DNA of 40,816 bases from Thiotrichales bacterium (GTDB taxonomy: Bacteria; Pseudomonadota; Gammaproteobacteria; Thiomicrospirales; Thiomicrospiraceae), in contig JAEMQD010000117.1 in assembly GCA_022759035.1 (NCBI GenBank), positions 1,692 to 42,507 of the forward strand, written 5' to 3'. The translations under genes were made by a program, and so were the position numbers. The notes beneath the pieces were generated by a model. The model was not told the DNA's origin and did not search any database. It worked only from the letters and a program-made list of their open reading frames with translations. This document shows, piece after piece, positions 19,032 to 28,316 of this stretch (position 1 is its first letter; each line of letters opens with the position of its first letter).

Positions 19032-19560
19032 TGCTCTCGTTGAAGTATCCTGGTTCCCAATCAATCGTAATGCGTTTTGCATTTAAATCGACTGACTTAA
19101 CAACTCGATCTAACACAAAAGGAATCAGCTCATCACTTTTTCCTTGACGCACCCGCATCACATCATGGGCACCCGTTTCCATCATTTCTTTCACGACACC
19201 TAAAGAAACACCCGCAAGCGTTTCAACTGTACAACCTACAAGATCAACCCAGTAGTAGTCAGTTGGGTCTGTTTTTGGCAGTTGCTCTGGGCTAATCGCC
19301 ACATCACACCCCATCAACAACCGTGCTTCTTCGCGCTCATCGACACCTTTAAACTTAGCAACCAAGCGACCGTCAGCATAAGCTTGCGACGTTTCCACTT
19401 CAAACGATTGCCAACCTTGCGCCGTTTTTACCCACAAAGGGTTATAACTAATTAAGTTAGCTGGCGGACGTGTGTAAGAAAAAAATCTTAACCAACCACG
19501 AACCCCAAACAGGCCATTAATACGGCCAATTAAAATTTTGTTGTCTGCTAACGCTTGCAC
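19024..19560 (-). CDS. rimM: RimM, 16S rRNA processing / 30S maturation factor
   Basis: RimM (178 residues) helps assemble the 30S head near S19. The N-terminal RimM domain starts [22 protein letters not shown], and a C-terminal PRC-barrel with [13 protein letters not shown] and [16 protein letters not shown] is visible. The start is a GTG, 8 bases after the rpsP stop, with no strong ribosome site, which suggests translational coupling to rpsP. It overlaps trmD. Confidence 0.94.
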   Translation of the reverse strand: MQALADNKILIGRINGLFGVRGWLRFFSYTRPPANLISYNPLWVKTAQGWQSFEVETSQAYADGRLVAKFKGVDEREEARLLMGCDVAISPEQLPKTDPTDYYWVDLVGCTVETLAGVSLGVVKEMMETGAHDVMRVRQGKSDELIPFVLDRVVKSVDLNAKRITIDWEPGYFNESNA

Positions 19561-19568
19561 GTTAACTA

Positions 19569-19814
19569 TTACGCAGCTTTAGACTGCTTAACCAAACTTA
19601 CTACACGATCAGATTGCTGTGCGCCCTGACCTACCCAGTAATTTAAACGGTCGCTGTCAATAGTGAATTTAACTTCATTACCACGAGCAACAGGGTTAAA
19701 GAACCCAATGCGTTCAATATAACGACCATCACGACGCATGCGGCTGTCCGCTACGACGATTGAATAAAAAGGCTTTTTCTTAGCGCCACCACGGGCTAGA
19801 CGGATTACAACCAT
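19569..19814 (-). CDS. rpsP: Ribosomal protein S16
   Basis: S16 (81 residues) is a small-subunit protein needed for 30S assembly. The N-terminus [20 protein letters not shown] and the segments [20 protein letters not shown] and [17 protein letters not shown] are typical. It is first in its operon, with an AAGGAG ribosome site and a recognisable promoter upstream. Confidence 0.97.
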   Translation of the reverse strand: MVVIRLARGGAKKKPFYSIVVADSRMRRDGRYIERIGFFNPVARGNEVKFTIDSDRLNYWVGQGAQQSDRVVSLVKQSKAA

Positions 19815-19907
19815 CTGTCACTCCTTGTAACATTTCAACAGCGACAACAGGAATTCCTGCTGACAATTTCTTATGCCATTCTCAACCATTAAGGAAGAGA
19901 ATCGCTA

Positions 19908-19936
19908 ATTATGCCATAAAAAACCGTGACTCACAA
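19908..19936 (-). promoter_or_regulatory. Promoter of the rpsP-rimM-trmD-rplS operon
   Basis: On the minus strand TTGTGA (19931-19936), a 17-base spacer and CATAAT (19908-19913) lie about 95 bases before rpsP, between ffh and rpsP. The leader contains the palindrome CAGGAATTCCTG, which could form a small stem. Confidence 0.6.
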
Positions 19937-19982
19937 GAAAAGCCTCGCGCAAACAACATGACCATTAAACAGCACAGTAAAA

Positions 19983-21335
19983 TTAACGCATGAATGGCAT
20001 CTTGCCCGCCATCCCACGCATCATGTTTTTCATGCCGCCTTTTTTCATGCTCTTCATCATTTTTTGCATATCTTCAAACTGCTTCATCATGCGATTGAGT
20101 TCTTGTACACTCGTACCCGACCCCATAGCAATTCGGCGTTTGCGTGATCCTTTAATCAACGTCGGATTCTGGCGTTCTTTAATCGTCATAGAGTCAATCA
20201 TCGCCTCGATGCGCTTAAACTGTTTCTCTCCTTGGCTGGGATCTATTTTTTGCGATAACCCGCTCATACCTGGGAGCTTATCTAACATCGAAAAAATGCC
20301 ACCCATTTTTTGTATTTGCTGCAATTGTGCTTTGAAATCTTCAAAAGTGAACCTGTCCCCTTCTTGCAATTTTTTAGCCAGTTTTTCTGCTTCAACGCGA
20401 TCAACCTTTTGCTCTACCTGCTCGATTAAGCTTAGCACATCGCCCATACCCAAAATTCGCGACGCCATGCGCTCAGGATGGAAAGGTTCTAAGGCATCAA
20501 GCTTTTCACCAATACCTAAAAACTTGATCGGCTTTCCTGTCAACTCACGTACAGAAAGGGCTGCACCACCACGCGCATCACCATCTGTTTTGGTCAGCAC
20601 AACACCGGTTAATGGCAAAGCCTCATTAAAGGCTTTAGCTGTACGTGCTGCATCTTGACCAGTCATGGCATCAACCACAAACAAGGTTTCGATAGGTGTA
20701 ATAGCTGAGTGAATCGCTTTGGCTTCTTCCATCATCGCTTCGTCAACGTGCAAGCGACCTGCTGTATCCACAATCAGCACATCGTAAAAAGATTTCTTTG
20801 CAGCATGCATTGCTGTTTGCGCAATTGTTACTGGCGATTGATTCGCTTCCGAAGGAAAGAAGTCAACACCAACTTGTTGTGCAACTGTTTTTAACTGGCT
20901 AATTGCTGCAGGGCGATATATATCAGCGGAGACAACAAGCACTTTTTTCTTTTCACGCTCTTTTAAATAGCGTGCAAGCTTACCCACAGTCGTCGTTTTA
21001 CCTGCACCTTGCAAGCCAGCCATTAAAATGATTGCAGGAGGCGCTACATTCAGCTTTAAGCCGTCGTTAGCCTCCCCCATAACTACAGTAAGCTCTTCTT
21101 TAACAATTTTAATGAACGCCTGTCCTGGACTTAGGCTCAACGCAACCTCTTGCCCTACTGCGCGCGCTTGAACACGCTCAATAAAAGCTTTAATGACTTC
21201 TAAAGCAACGTCGGCTTCAAGTAACGCACGGCGAACCTCTCGCAGTGCGTCTTTAATATTTTCTTCGCTAAGTCTTCCTTGGCCTCGAATGGTTTTTAAG
21301 GTGCGCTGCAAGCGATCACTTAAACTTTCAAACAT
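19983..21335 (-). CDS. ffh: Ffh, signal recognition particle GTPase
   Basis: Ffh binds signal sequences and SRP RNA to target membrane proteins. The 450-residue protein has the N domain, the GTPase domain with GLQGAGKT (107-114), DTAGR (190-194) and TKTDGDARGG, and a methionine-rich M domain ending in MKNMMRGMAGKMPFMR. I place the start at 21335 (MFESLSDRLQRTLK), with GAGGAA 6 bases upstream; a longer open frame to 21404 reaches into the divergent promoter region and is not supported. Ffh next to rpsP and divergent from a ypjD homologue is the usual gammaproteobacterial arrangement. Confidence 0.96.
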   Translation of the reverse strand: MFESLSDRLQRTLKTIRGQGRLSEENIKDALREVRRALLEADVALEVIKAFIERVQARAVGQEVALSLSPGQAFIKIVKEELTVVMGEANDGLKLNVAPPAIILMAGLQGAGKTTTVGKLARYLKEREKKKVLVVSADIYRPAAISQLKTVAQQVGVDFFPSEANQSPVTIAQTAMHAAKKSFYDVLIVDTAGRLHVDEAMMEEAKAIHSAITPIETLFVVDAMTGQDAARTAKAFNEALPLTGVVLTKTDGDARGGAALSVRELTGKPIKFLGIGEKLDALEPFHPERMASRILGMGDVLSLIEQVEQKVDRVEAEKLAKKLQEGDRFTFEDFKAQLQQIQKMGGIFSMLDKLPGMSGLSQKIDPSQGEKQFKRIEAMIDSMTIKERQNPTLIKGSRKRRIAMGSGTSVQELNRMMKQFEDMQKMMKSMKKGGMKNMMRGMAGKMPFMR

Positions 21336-21347
21336 GCCGATTCCTCT

Positions 21348-21376
21348 TTTACTTGTCTGTATTTTTGCTATTATAA
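21348..21376 (+). promoter_or_regulatory. Candidate promoter for the ypjD-like gene
   Basis: TTTACT (21348-21353), a 17-base spacer and TTATAA (21371-21376) lie 45 bases before the ypjD-like ATG on the plus strand. The same AT-rich core read on the other strand contains TATAAT, which could serve ffh, but no -35 partner is clear. Confidence 0.45.
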
Positions 21377-21421
21377 GCGAGGGCGAGTCTATCTGCTGCG
21401 CCATTTATTTGGAAAAACACC

Positions 21422-22204
21422 ATGAGTAAATTAATTTTCATTGCTTCTATTGCTTATATCATCAGTAGCGGACTGTTAATTGCCAATATGCGAGGCTACC
21501 GACCCAAGTGGGGGAAATGGGCTGTTATGCTACTAGCAACGCTTGCAAGTGGTATACACGGCGCATTATTGTGGTCTACTTTTTTAGATGATAGCGTTAT
21601 TCATATGGGATTAGGGGTCAGCCTGAGCTTGGCGGGCTGGTTGTCTGCAGTGTTAGTCATTGCGAGTAGTTTACAAAAACCAATGGAGTCACTTGGGGTT
21701 ATTATTTTTCCCGTGGCATTAGCTAGCCTATGGCTAGCGCCCATCTTACCACCACCACACATTCTTGCTTTTGGTATTGGACTGCACGTCATTGCTTCAC
21801 TGATTGCTTTTACCCTTCTTGGTCTCGCAGCAGCACAAGCTGCGTTAATTTTATTTCAAGAAAAACGGTTAAGAGAACGCAAATGGCACGGCTTATTAGG
21901 CGCACTACCCCCTTTAGCTTTAATGGAGGTGACACTATTTGAATGGCTTGTTGCTAGTTTTATTATGCTGAGTTTTGCGCTCATTACTGGCGCTATTTTT
22001 GTTGACAACTTACTCGCACAACATTTAGCCCACAAAACACTGTTTACGCTATTAAGCTGGCTATTGTTAGCAATATTAATTTGGGCACACTATAAATACG
22101 GCTGGCGTGGTCAAAAAGCGGCTAGGCTCGTTCTGTGGGGATATGGCTTACTCGTATTAGGTTATGCCGGCTCACAATTCGTTTTAGAAGTTGTGCTCGC
22201 ATGA
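21422..22204 (+). CDS. YpjD/CcsA-like inner membrane protein
   Basis: The 260-residue protein has about eight hydrophobic helices and belongs to the cytochrome c assembly (CcsA/CcmC-like) family, as in E. coli YpjD, which is also divergent from ffh. Conserved histidines in or near membrane segments are seen (SGIHGALLW, IGLHVIASL, HYKYGW). Whether it handles heme is unknown; in E. coli and relatives the gene is linked to a CorB/CorC-like protein, which is not present here. The ribosome site is weak (GGAAAA). The gene ends in an ATGA overlap with the following phosphatase gene. Confidence 0.85.
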   Translation: MSKLIFIASIAYIISSGLLIANMRGYRPKWGKWAVMLLATLASGIHGALLWSTFLDDSVIHMGLGVSLSLAGWLSAVLVIASSLQKPMESLGVIIFPVALASLWLAPILPPPHILAFGIGLHVIASLIAFTLLGLAAAQAALILFQEKRLRERKWHGLLGALPPLALMEVTLFEWLVASFIMLSFALITGAIFVDNLLAQHLAHKTLFTLLSWLLLAILIWAHYKYGWRGQKAARLVLWGYGLLVLGYAGSQFVLEVVLA

Positions 22205-23013
22205 AATCATTAAACGATCAGCAATGGACAAACCTCACCGATGAAATAAGGGTAATTGCCCAAGACATTTTTAATCGCGTCGCGACTGGGCGTCAAAACA
22301 TGTCGCGCAAACAAGATGGTAGCCTAGTAACAGAAACAGATATCGCACTACAACAAGCGATCAGCAACAGACTATTAACGCTTTTTCCTAGCATCCCTGT
22401 CCTAGGTGAAGAAATGAGTGAAACAGAACAAAATAGCATACTCTCAACAGGAACCTGTTGGTTACTAGATCCATTAGATGGCACAAGCAACTTTAGCCAC
22501 GGCATTCCAGTTTATGCTGTTAGTCTGGCATTACTGCTTAATGGCGAAGTTGTTGCGGGCATGGTTTATGATCCAAACAGAGATGAATGCTTTAGCGCGC
22601 AAAAAGGGAAAGGCGCTTACCTTAATAAGCTACCACTAATCACCGCGTCAGAAACACAAGATAGTAATTTAAAGCATGCGATGGCAATTATCGACACCAA
22701 ACGATTAACGACACGCTTAGCGCAAGCAATTAGTAGTGGGCATCCTTATCATTCACAACGAAGTTTTGGTTCAGTCGCGATCGACTGGTGCTGGCTAGCC
22801 GCAGGTCGGGTACAAACTTACCTACATGGCAAACAAAAATTATGGGACTTTGCTGCGGGTGCATTAATTGCGGAAGAAGCCGGCTGCTTAGCACACACAC
22901 TAGACAGAACAAGCATTTTAAGCGCACCATTAACCTTGGAAGCACGCTCTGCCGTTGGTGCTTGTCCTGAGCTTACTTCGACTTGGCCTGAGTGGATTCA
23001 AGCACATCAATAG
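22201..23013 (+). CDS. Inositol monophosphatase-family phosphatase
   Basis: The 270-residue protein has the metal-binding signatures of the Li-sensitive phosphatase family: GEE (69-71), DPLDGTSNF (90-98) and WDFAAGALIAEEAG near residue 220. Members dephosphorylate inositol phosphate, PAP (CysQ) or fructose bisphosphate; the sequence does not let me choose. It is a paralogue of SuhB at 35013, with weaker similarity to enteric SuhB. I place the start at 22201, overlapping the ypjD-like stop as ATGA; a longer frame to 22135 lies wholly within that gene. The stop codon directly abuts that of the convergent nuclease gene. Confidence 0.88.
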   Translation: MKSLNDQQWTNLTDEIRVIAQDIFNRVATGRQNMSRKQDGSLVTETDIALQQAISNRLLTLFPSIPVLGEEMSETEQNSILSTGTCWLLDPLDGTSNFSHGIPVYAVSLALLLNGEVVAGMVYDPNRDECFSAQKGKGAYLNKLPLITASETQDSNLKHAMAIIDTKRLTTRLAQAISSGHPYHSQRSFGSVAIDWCWLAAGRVQTYLHGKQKLWDFAAGALIAEEAGCLAHTLDRTSILSAPLTLEARSAVGACPELTSTWPEWIQAHQ

Positions 23014-23910
23014 TTAATAGCGCGTAGGCAGCATATCGACTTCATCTAAACGCCAAGCTGTATCTTCTTTGTCTTGCTTAAGCGCGCTTTTAATCGTCTC
23101 GGGTACTGGTAGCTGTGGCAGAAAATCAAAACCGACACGCGCTTCAATCGCTGCAATATTGGTGCGATATTGAGATAGCGGTTCTTTTCCTTCAACGCCT
23201 TGATCTACCATAAAGGCAAGCACATGCCAAACGCCCGCTTTTTGTGCCACAAAAATTTTATAACATGACTCTGGCACTTGCACAGGACCATTTGGCAAAG
23301 TAACAGGATGTGCTGAAAAAACAGGACCATCGATTACCCAAACCTGCTCAAAAATGCGCGTAAAATGACTCAACTCAACGCGTTCTAACCGCTCCCACCA
23401 ACGCTGATTTAACGCCTTGCTCTGTGGCACAATATTAGACATCAGAAAAGTTTGTTTTTGCGCTTCATCATCACATAATGCACCAATAGCATAATTAGGT
23501 GCCATATGCCCACGATCATAGCCAGAACGATTGTAATGCTCGTGAACAATCGCAGCCTGAGTGCGCGTATCCGTAATAAATTTGGGTTGGCGTTTATCGA
23601 CTTCACCGTCTTGATGCGCAGTAAGCGAATACACAACCCATAAAGGATCACCTCTATCATTACTATAGCCAACAAAGTAACATTTGTTGGCTAAAAATTG
23701 CACGCGGTGGTTTGAATCTGTTTCTGTTGCAACCGGCCAGCCAAATGGCGGCACATTTTGTTCGGATACGGTAGCAGCGGAAAGCTGTTTAACGGCGGCA
23801 ACAACATGATTGGGTAACTGCGTTGTCAGCCAATAAGTAAGTGCCAAAGCACTAACAAACATAACCAATGAACGGAAAAAGCGCTTTTGCGCACGAGACG
23901 AAGTCATCAT
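23014..23910 (-). CDS. Membrane-anchored DNA/RNA non-specific endonuclease (NUC1/EndoG family)
   Basis: The 298-residue protein has an N-terminal hydrophobic helix (about 14-31) followed by a beta-beta-alpha metal nuclease domain. The active-site DRGHMAPN lies at 132-139, with His135 as general base, and the metal-binding asparagine is in LNQRWWERLE (Asn168). Such enzymes cut single- and double-stranded DNA and RNA. The helix suggests anchoring in or passage through the inner membrane, so the enzyme probably acts outside the cytosol, perhaps on incoming or environmental DNA. I chose the first ATG at 23910; a TTG at 23925 in the same frame is possible. No immunity gene is adjacent. Confidence 0.85.
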   Translation of the reverse strand: MMTSSRAQKRFFRSLVMFVSALALTYWLTTQLPNHVVAAVKQLSAATVSEQNVPPFGWPVATETDSNHRVQFLANKCYFVGYSNDRGDPLWVVYSLTAHQDGEVDKRQPKFITDTRTQAAIVHEHYNRSGYDRGHMAPNYAIGALCDDEAQKQTFLMSNIVPQSKALNQRWWERLERVELSHFTRIFEQVWVIDGPVFSAHPVTLPNGPVQVPESCYKIFVAQKAGVWHVLAFMVDQGVEGKEPLSQYRTNIAAIEARVGFDFLPQLPVPETIKSALKQDKEDTAWRLDEVDMLPTRY

Positions 23911-23977
23911 TAAATTAACACTCAATTTTATTGCTTAATAATGCCAAGCGGTGGCAACGATTACCAAATAAAAGCGC

Positions 23978-25648
23978 TTACGAAGTAGGTTTATTGCGAA
24001 CAAGGGTCTCTAGGCGATCAACGCCTTGCAGTAACTGCATCGCAGACTCTGGCTGTGTACTCAGCGCGCTAACATCTGTAGCATGGGCATGCGTCTGCAA
24101 AACAATCAACTGTTCTTGCCCTTTCTGAACATGCTGCACCGCGCTCTCTAAACCAGTAGACAAAGGCACTAACCAATCGAGGGCATCTTGTGTCGAAGAC
24201 AAGCCTTCAAAGTGCGCGCTTTGACTACGCGTTAACGCTGCATCTACATCATGCGTTGCACTTTGAATATTATCAACAATGTGTTTAATTTCATCGGTAG
24301 ATTCTTGTGTTTTATTGGCCAGTTTCCGAACCTCATCAGCAACAACGGCAAAGCCACGTCCATACTCACCCGCTCTTGCCGCTTCAATCGCTGCATTAAG
24401 GGATAGCATCGAAATTTGCTCGGAAATACCTTGAATCGCTTTAAGCACCTGACCAACAGATTGACCATCTACTACCAGTTTAGCGACCGCTTTTTGTATC
24501 GCTGACAATTCGGTACTAAACGTCATCATAGTTTGACGCATTTGCATAATCGTTTGCTTTCCCTGCTGCGCATGCGCTAAACTGCCGCTAATTTGATTAC
24601 CGCCACGCTCCAATAATTGTTGCATATCTTGGGTAGTTTGTTGCATACGCGCCAGACTACTACTGAGCGTTTGTCCAACCTGTTGTTGTTCTAACATCCA
24701 TTGTTGTGTTTGATTTTTAGTCGCCTGTAACGACTGCATTTGCGCCACCAACTGCTGCTGGTAACTATCCCAATGTTTAAGCGATTGCGTTAATTGCTGT
24801 TGCTCTTGTTGTCTTGTACGCCACGCCAACACAAACCATTGCATTTCATCGCCTTGCGTTAAGGTTAATCCCGATTGAAACACCCCAGGCTTCCATACTT
24901 GCTGCCAATAGCCTATCCATAACCAAAGGACCACAACCCACCATAGCAAAGTGATGGCAATCATGGCTGGCAATAGCTTTGTCAATTCAAATTGTTCGTT
25001 GTCAACAGGTGCAACGGATTCTGCTATAGGCAAAGCTGGTTGTGCCACGGGTATCGTCGTTTCGACTAGCGAAGCTTGCCGTTCTTTCTGCGCTTCAGCA
25101 TAAGCTGATTGCCAGTAGGCTTGATAATCTGCCGCCCATTGTTGCCATTGCGACAAATAATCGGCAACAACTTCCGACCATAAACTTTTATCTTCAATCG
25201 CCAAACGTAATTGTTCTGCTAAATTTTGATAAGCCTCATTGACAGCTACAACACGTTCTGGAGCATCAATCTGAGAAAAGGCCCAATGCGCTTGCGTTAA
25301 CCACAATTGCTGATCTGCCCATAATCGATACCAAACAACCGCCCAAGTCATATCTAACTCGGATTCCATAATAAGGGGAGCATAAATCGTGTTTTTTGCT
25401 TGCACTTCCTTTTCTAACAACGCCTCTGGAAAAGCGGTTATTGAAGGTGATTTGATCACCACGGGCGGCACAACAGGCACAACTTGCGCCTGACTACGCG
25501 CAAGTGATTGTGTTAACGCCTCTGTTAATGTTGCTTTTTCTGCAACTGCCATCCATGCCAGCATAGCGCAAACAATTAATAACACAACACCTGGTAAAAA
25601 ACTAACCAGAAGTTTACGTATTAACGGCAGTTGATTAAAAGCATTCAT
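23978..25648 (-). CDS. Methyl-accepting chemotaxis-type transducer
   Basis: The 556-residue protein has two membrane helices (about 10-33 and 226-247) enclosing a roughly 190-residue periplasmic region of unknown fold, then a glutamine-rich coiled coil and a signalling hairpin. The conserved hairpin tip is seen as [26 protein letters not shown], given here in part ([23 protein letters not shown]). A HAMP domain after the second helix is not obvious. No C-terminal CheR-docking pentapeptide is seen, and no cheA or cheW is in the window, so its signalling partner is unknown. The ligand cannot be predicted. Confidence 0.88.
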   Translation of the reverse strand: MNAFNQLPLIRKLLVSFLPGVVLLIVCAMLAWMAVAEKATLTEALTQSLARSQAQVVPVVPPVVIKSPSITAFPEALLEKEVQAKNTIYAPLIMESELDMTWAVVWYRLWADQQLWLTQAHWAFSQIDAPERVVAVNEAYQNLAEQLRLAIEDKSLWSEVVADYLSQWQQWAADYQAYWQSAYAEAQKERQASLVETTIPVAQPALPIAESVAPVDNEQFELTKLLPAMIAITLLWWVVVLWLWIGYWQQVWKPGVFQSGLTLTQGDEMQWFVLAWRTRQQEQQQLTQSLKHWDSYQQQLVAQMQSLQATKNQTQQWMLEQQQVGQTLSSSLARMQQTTQDMQQLLERGGNQISGSLAHAQQGKQTIMQMRQTMMTFSTELSAIQKAVAKLVVDGQSVGQVLKAIQGISEQISMLSLNAAIEAARAGEYGRGFAVVADEVRKLANKTQESTDEIKHIVDNIQSATHDVDAALTRSQSAHFEGLSSTQDALDWLVPLSTGLESAVQHVQKGQEQLIVLQTHAHATDVSALSTQPESAMQLLQGVDRLETLVRNKPTS

Positions 25649-25731
25649 GATGCGTATTCCAAATAGTTTCAGTAAGTCTATAACAATAAAAACAGCTTAC
25701 ACTATAAACAAAAGCAAATTACATGCCTAAA

Positions 25732-27150
25732 CTATCTGCGCTTTCTTTTTTCTGCTTTTTTAACAAAATTCATTAAGCGTTTTTTGCGCTTAATCTGGTG
25801 CTCTGTTAATTTATTTTTAATGCCCTCGTAAGGGTTTTCATTCGTTTTATATTCAATACGTACGGGTGTGCCATACAGATCGAATGCTTTACGAAAACGC
25901 TGCTCTAAGTAGCGCGTATAAGCCGCGGGCATATCATCTAATTGATTACCATGAATCACAATAATCGGCGGGTTATGACCACCAGTATGTGCATAACGCA
26001 TCTTAACACGCCGACCACGAATCAATGGCGGCTGATGCACTAGTTGTGCTTCTTGCAATTCTCGCGTTAAAGCTGGTGTTGACAGTTGTCTTGTCGCTGC
26101 AGCATAAACCTGCTTAACCATACCCAACAACAAACCAACGCCCGTACCATGAAGTGCGGAAATAAAGTGATGCTCTGCATAGGCAGCGAACTGTAAGCGC
26201 AAATCTATTTGATTTTTAACATGGTCACGCTGATCTTTTGTTAGCCCGTCCCATTTGTTAATCGCTAAAATAAGACCACGACCCGACTCTAATGCCATGC
26301 CTACCAAATGCAAATCTTGGTCAGTAATGCCTTCAGAACCGTCTAGCATTACGATCACAACATGCGAAGCTTCCATTGCCTGCAATGCTTTAATAACACT
26401 AAACTTCTCAATCATATCGTTCACGCGCGCGCGACGACGTATGCCAGCGGTATCAATTAACGTATATTGCTGTTCATCTCGTTCAAAAGGCACAAAAATA
26501 CTATCTCGCGTCGTGCCTGGCATATCATAGGCAATCACACGCTCTTCGCCCACCATTCGGTTAATTAACGTCGATTTACCCACGTTTGGACGACCGACAA
26601 CCGCGATACGAATACCAGGCGCCAAGGTCGTTACCGATGATTCGACATCTCCCTCTGCTTTACGCAAGGTATCAAAGGTCGATTCCATTAGGGCATGAAT
26701 ATTTTCACCATGTGCAGAAGAGACAGGAATAGGCTCTCCTAAACCCAAACGAAAGAATTCACTATGGGCGTAAGTTTGCGCCATGCCCTCGCTTTTATTC
26801 ACCAATAAATAGACTGGCTTATTTAATGCGCGAACCTTAGCAGCAATGACTTCATCGTGTGGCACTAAACCATCTCTAGCATCCACCAAAAAGAAGATAA
26901 CAGAAGCTTCTTCCAATGCCATTTGCACTTGTTGCTGCATAAAGACATCAACACCGTCTGTTTCACCGCTCAGTCCACCTGTATCGACAACGATATAAGG
27001 CTCATTCCCTAAGCGACCAATACCATACTGACGATCTCGCGTTAAGCCAGGAAAATCGGAAACAAGTGCATTACGTGTTCGCGTTAAACGATTAAACAGT
27101 GTCGACTTGCCGACATTAGGACGCCCTACTAAAGCGATAACGCGTTGCAT
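25732..27150 (-). CDS. der: Der (EngA), double GTPase for 50S assembly
   Basis: Der is a 472-residue ribosome assembly GTPase with two G domains in tandem and a KH-like C-terminal domain. Both P-loops read GRPNVGKST (from residue 9 and near residue 185), with DFPGLTR and DMPGTTRD switch motifs, DTGG/DTAG motifs and NKSE/NKWD specificity motifs. The C-terminus is lysine- and arginine-rich (KKAEKRKRR), as in gammaproteobacteria. It is 8 bases downstream of bamB, which is the conserved order. Confidence 0.97.
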   Translation of the reverse strand: MQRVIALVGRPNVGKSTLFNRLTRTRNALVSDFPGLTRDRQYGIGRLGNEPYIVVDTGGLSGETDGVDVFMQQQVQMALEEASVIFFLVDARDGLVPHDEVIAAKVRALNKPVYLLVNKSEGMAQTYAHSEFFRLGLGEPIPVSSAHGENIHALMESTFDTLRKAEGDVESSVTTLAPGIRIAVVGRPNVGKSTLINRMVGEERVIAYDMPGTTRDSIFVPFERDEQQYTLIDTAGIRRRARVNDMIEKFSVIKALQAMEASHVVIVMLDGSEGITDQDLHLVGMALESGRGLILAINKWDGLTKDQRDHVKNQIDLRLQFAAYAEHHFISALHGTGVGLLLGMVKQVYAAATRQLSTPALTRELQEAQLVHQPPLIRGRRVKMRYAHTGGHNPPIIVIHGNQLDDMPAAYTRYLEQRFRKAFDLYGTPVRIEYKTNENPYEGIKNKLTEHQIKRKKRLMNFVKKAEKRKRR

Positions 27151-27158
27151 AAGTTTAT

Positions 27159-28316
27159 TTACTCCACACTTCCTGCTTGCCAGAAAGTTAAATTTCCTGC
27201 AACATCTAACAAGGCCAATCGGCGATCTGTTAAGGCAAGGCCATCAGCCAAACCCGTTGAAATTGCGCCTTCAACACGTCCAATAATTGCACCGTCATTA
27301 CCATCAAGAATGTGCAATACGCCTTCCATGTCAGTCACAACAACCCATTCACCCCAAGCAATTGCTTTGCTAAGACGTCGATAGTTCAATGCATCTTGTT
27401 TCCACAGCACACGACCTGAATCGGTCGCTAAGGCTCGGACTGTGTCATCTTCAGCGACGACAAACAATCGATTGCTAGCCAACGCCATGTCTACCCATGT
27501 CGACGTATCACTTGACCATATTTGACTACCTGACTGCAACTCTAAAGCAACCACTTTGCCATTTGTTGCCGATGCAAAAACACGCGAACCATCAGTTAAA
27601 ATAGCCGCTTGCGTGTCAACCATACGTTCAATATCGGTTCTGCCGCGTGGAAAAGCGATACGTGATTCCCAAGCGCGCTCACCGTTTTCCTGCAAGATTG
27701 TTTCAACAACCCCATCTTCCCAGCCGACTAACATCGCATTAGCAACAGGCAAAGGCGCTGCCATACCACGAACAGATAGCACTGGCATATCATGGTCTAA
27801 CACCCATAAGGTCGAACCGTCAAGCGCATCTAAAGCACTCAATCGTCCATCTGCTGTACGCACAAACAAACGACCAGAGCCAGCCATAACGGCTAATACT
27901 TCGGTTTCCATTTGCACTTTCCAGCGCTGCTCACCTGTTTTAGAAGATAAGCAAAATACCTCACCATGGGCGCTGCCGAGATAAACCAATTCAGAAACTT
28001 CCGATAAGCTGGGGCCAGAAACCAATACGGTATCTAATTTCACCTGCCACACTAGATCGCCAGATGTCGAAACACAACCAACACCACCACTACCTGAGGC
28101 TGCAAAAAGCTGGTTCTCACTCTCAACAATGCGCAAACCCGGCACATCACGACGCGCCATACTGCCTAACGATTGAGACCATAAACGCGACACACGCAAT
28201 TTAGGCGTAATTGCCTGTAGCGGTGTTGGTTGATGAATCGGTTCGTTACGTCCACACCCCGCCAGCATTAACGCTGCTAAGGATACACTCGATAAAAATT
28301 GACGACGATTTATCAT
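27159..28316 (-). CDS. bamB: BamB, outer membrane assembly lipoprotein
   Basis: BamB is a beta-propeller lipoprotein of the BAM complex that inserts outer membrane proteins. The 385-residue protein has repeated PQQ-like blades (for example EVFCLSSKTGEQRWKV, RLSALDALDGSTLWVL, KVVALELQSGSQIWSS, VLHILDGNDGAIIGRV). The signal sequence is odd: INRRQFLSSVSLAALMLAGC carries both a twin-arginine motif (NRRQFLS) and a lipobox (LAGC). That suggests export by Tat, whereas E. coli BamB uses Sec. It overlaps yfgM as ATGA and precedes der. Confidence 0.94.
   Translation of the reverse strand: MINRRQFLSSVSLAALMLAGCGRNEPIHQPTPLQAITPKLRVSRLWSQSLGSMARRDVPGLRIVESENQLFAASGSGGVGCVSTSGDLVWQVKLDTVLVSGPSLSEVSELVYLGSAHGEVFCLSSKTGEQRWKVQMETEVLAVMAGSGRLFVRTADGRLSALDALDGSTLWVLDHDMPVLSVRGMAAPLPVANAMLVGWEDGVVETILQENGERAWESRIAFPRGRTDIERMVDTQAAILTDGSRVFASATNGKVVALELQSGSQIWSSDTSTWVDMALASNRLFVVAEDDTVRALATDSGRVLWKQDALNYRRLSKAIAWGEWVVVTDMEGVLHILDGNDGAIIGRVEGAISTGLADGLALTDRRLALLDVAGNLTFWQAGSVE

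Noticed and set aside
19990-20658. Long plus-strand open frame of 222 codons inside ffh
   Set aside because: It is antisense to the conserved Ffh M and G domains, with no recognisable protein family and Ser/Ile-rich shadow composition.
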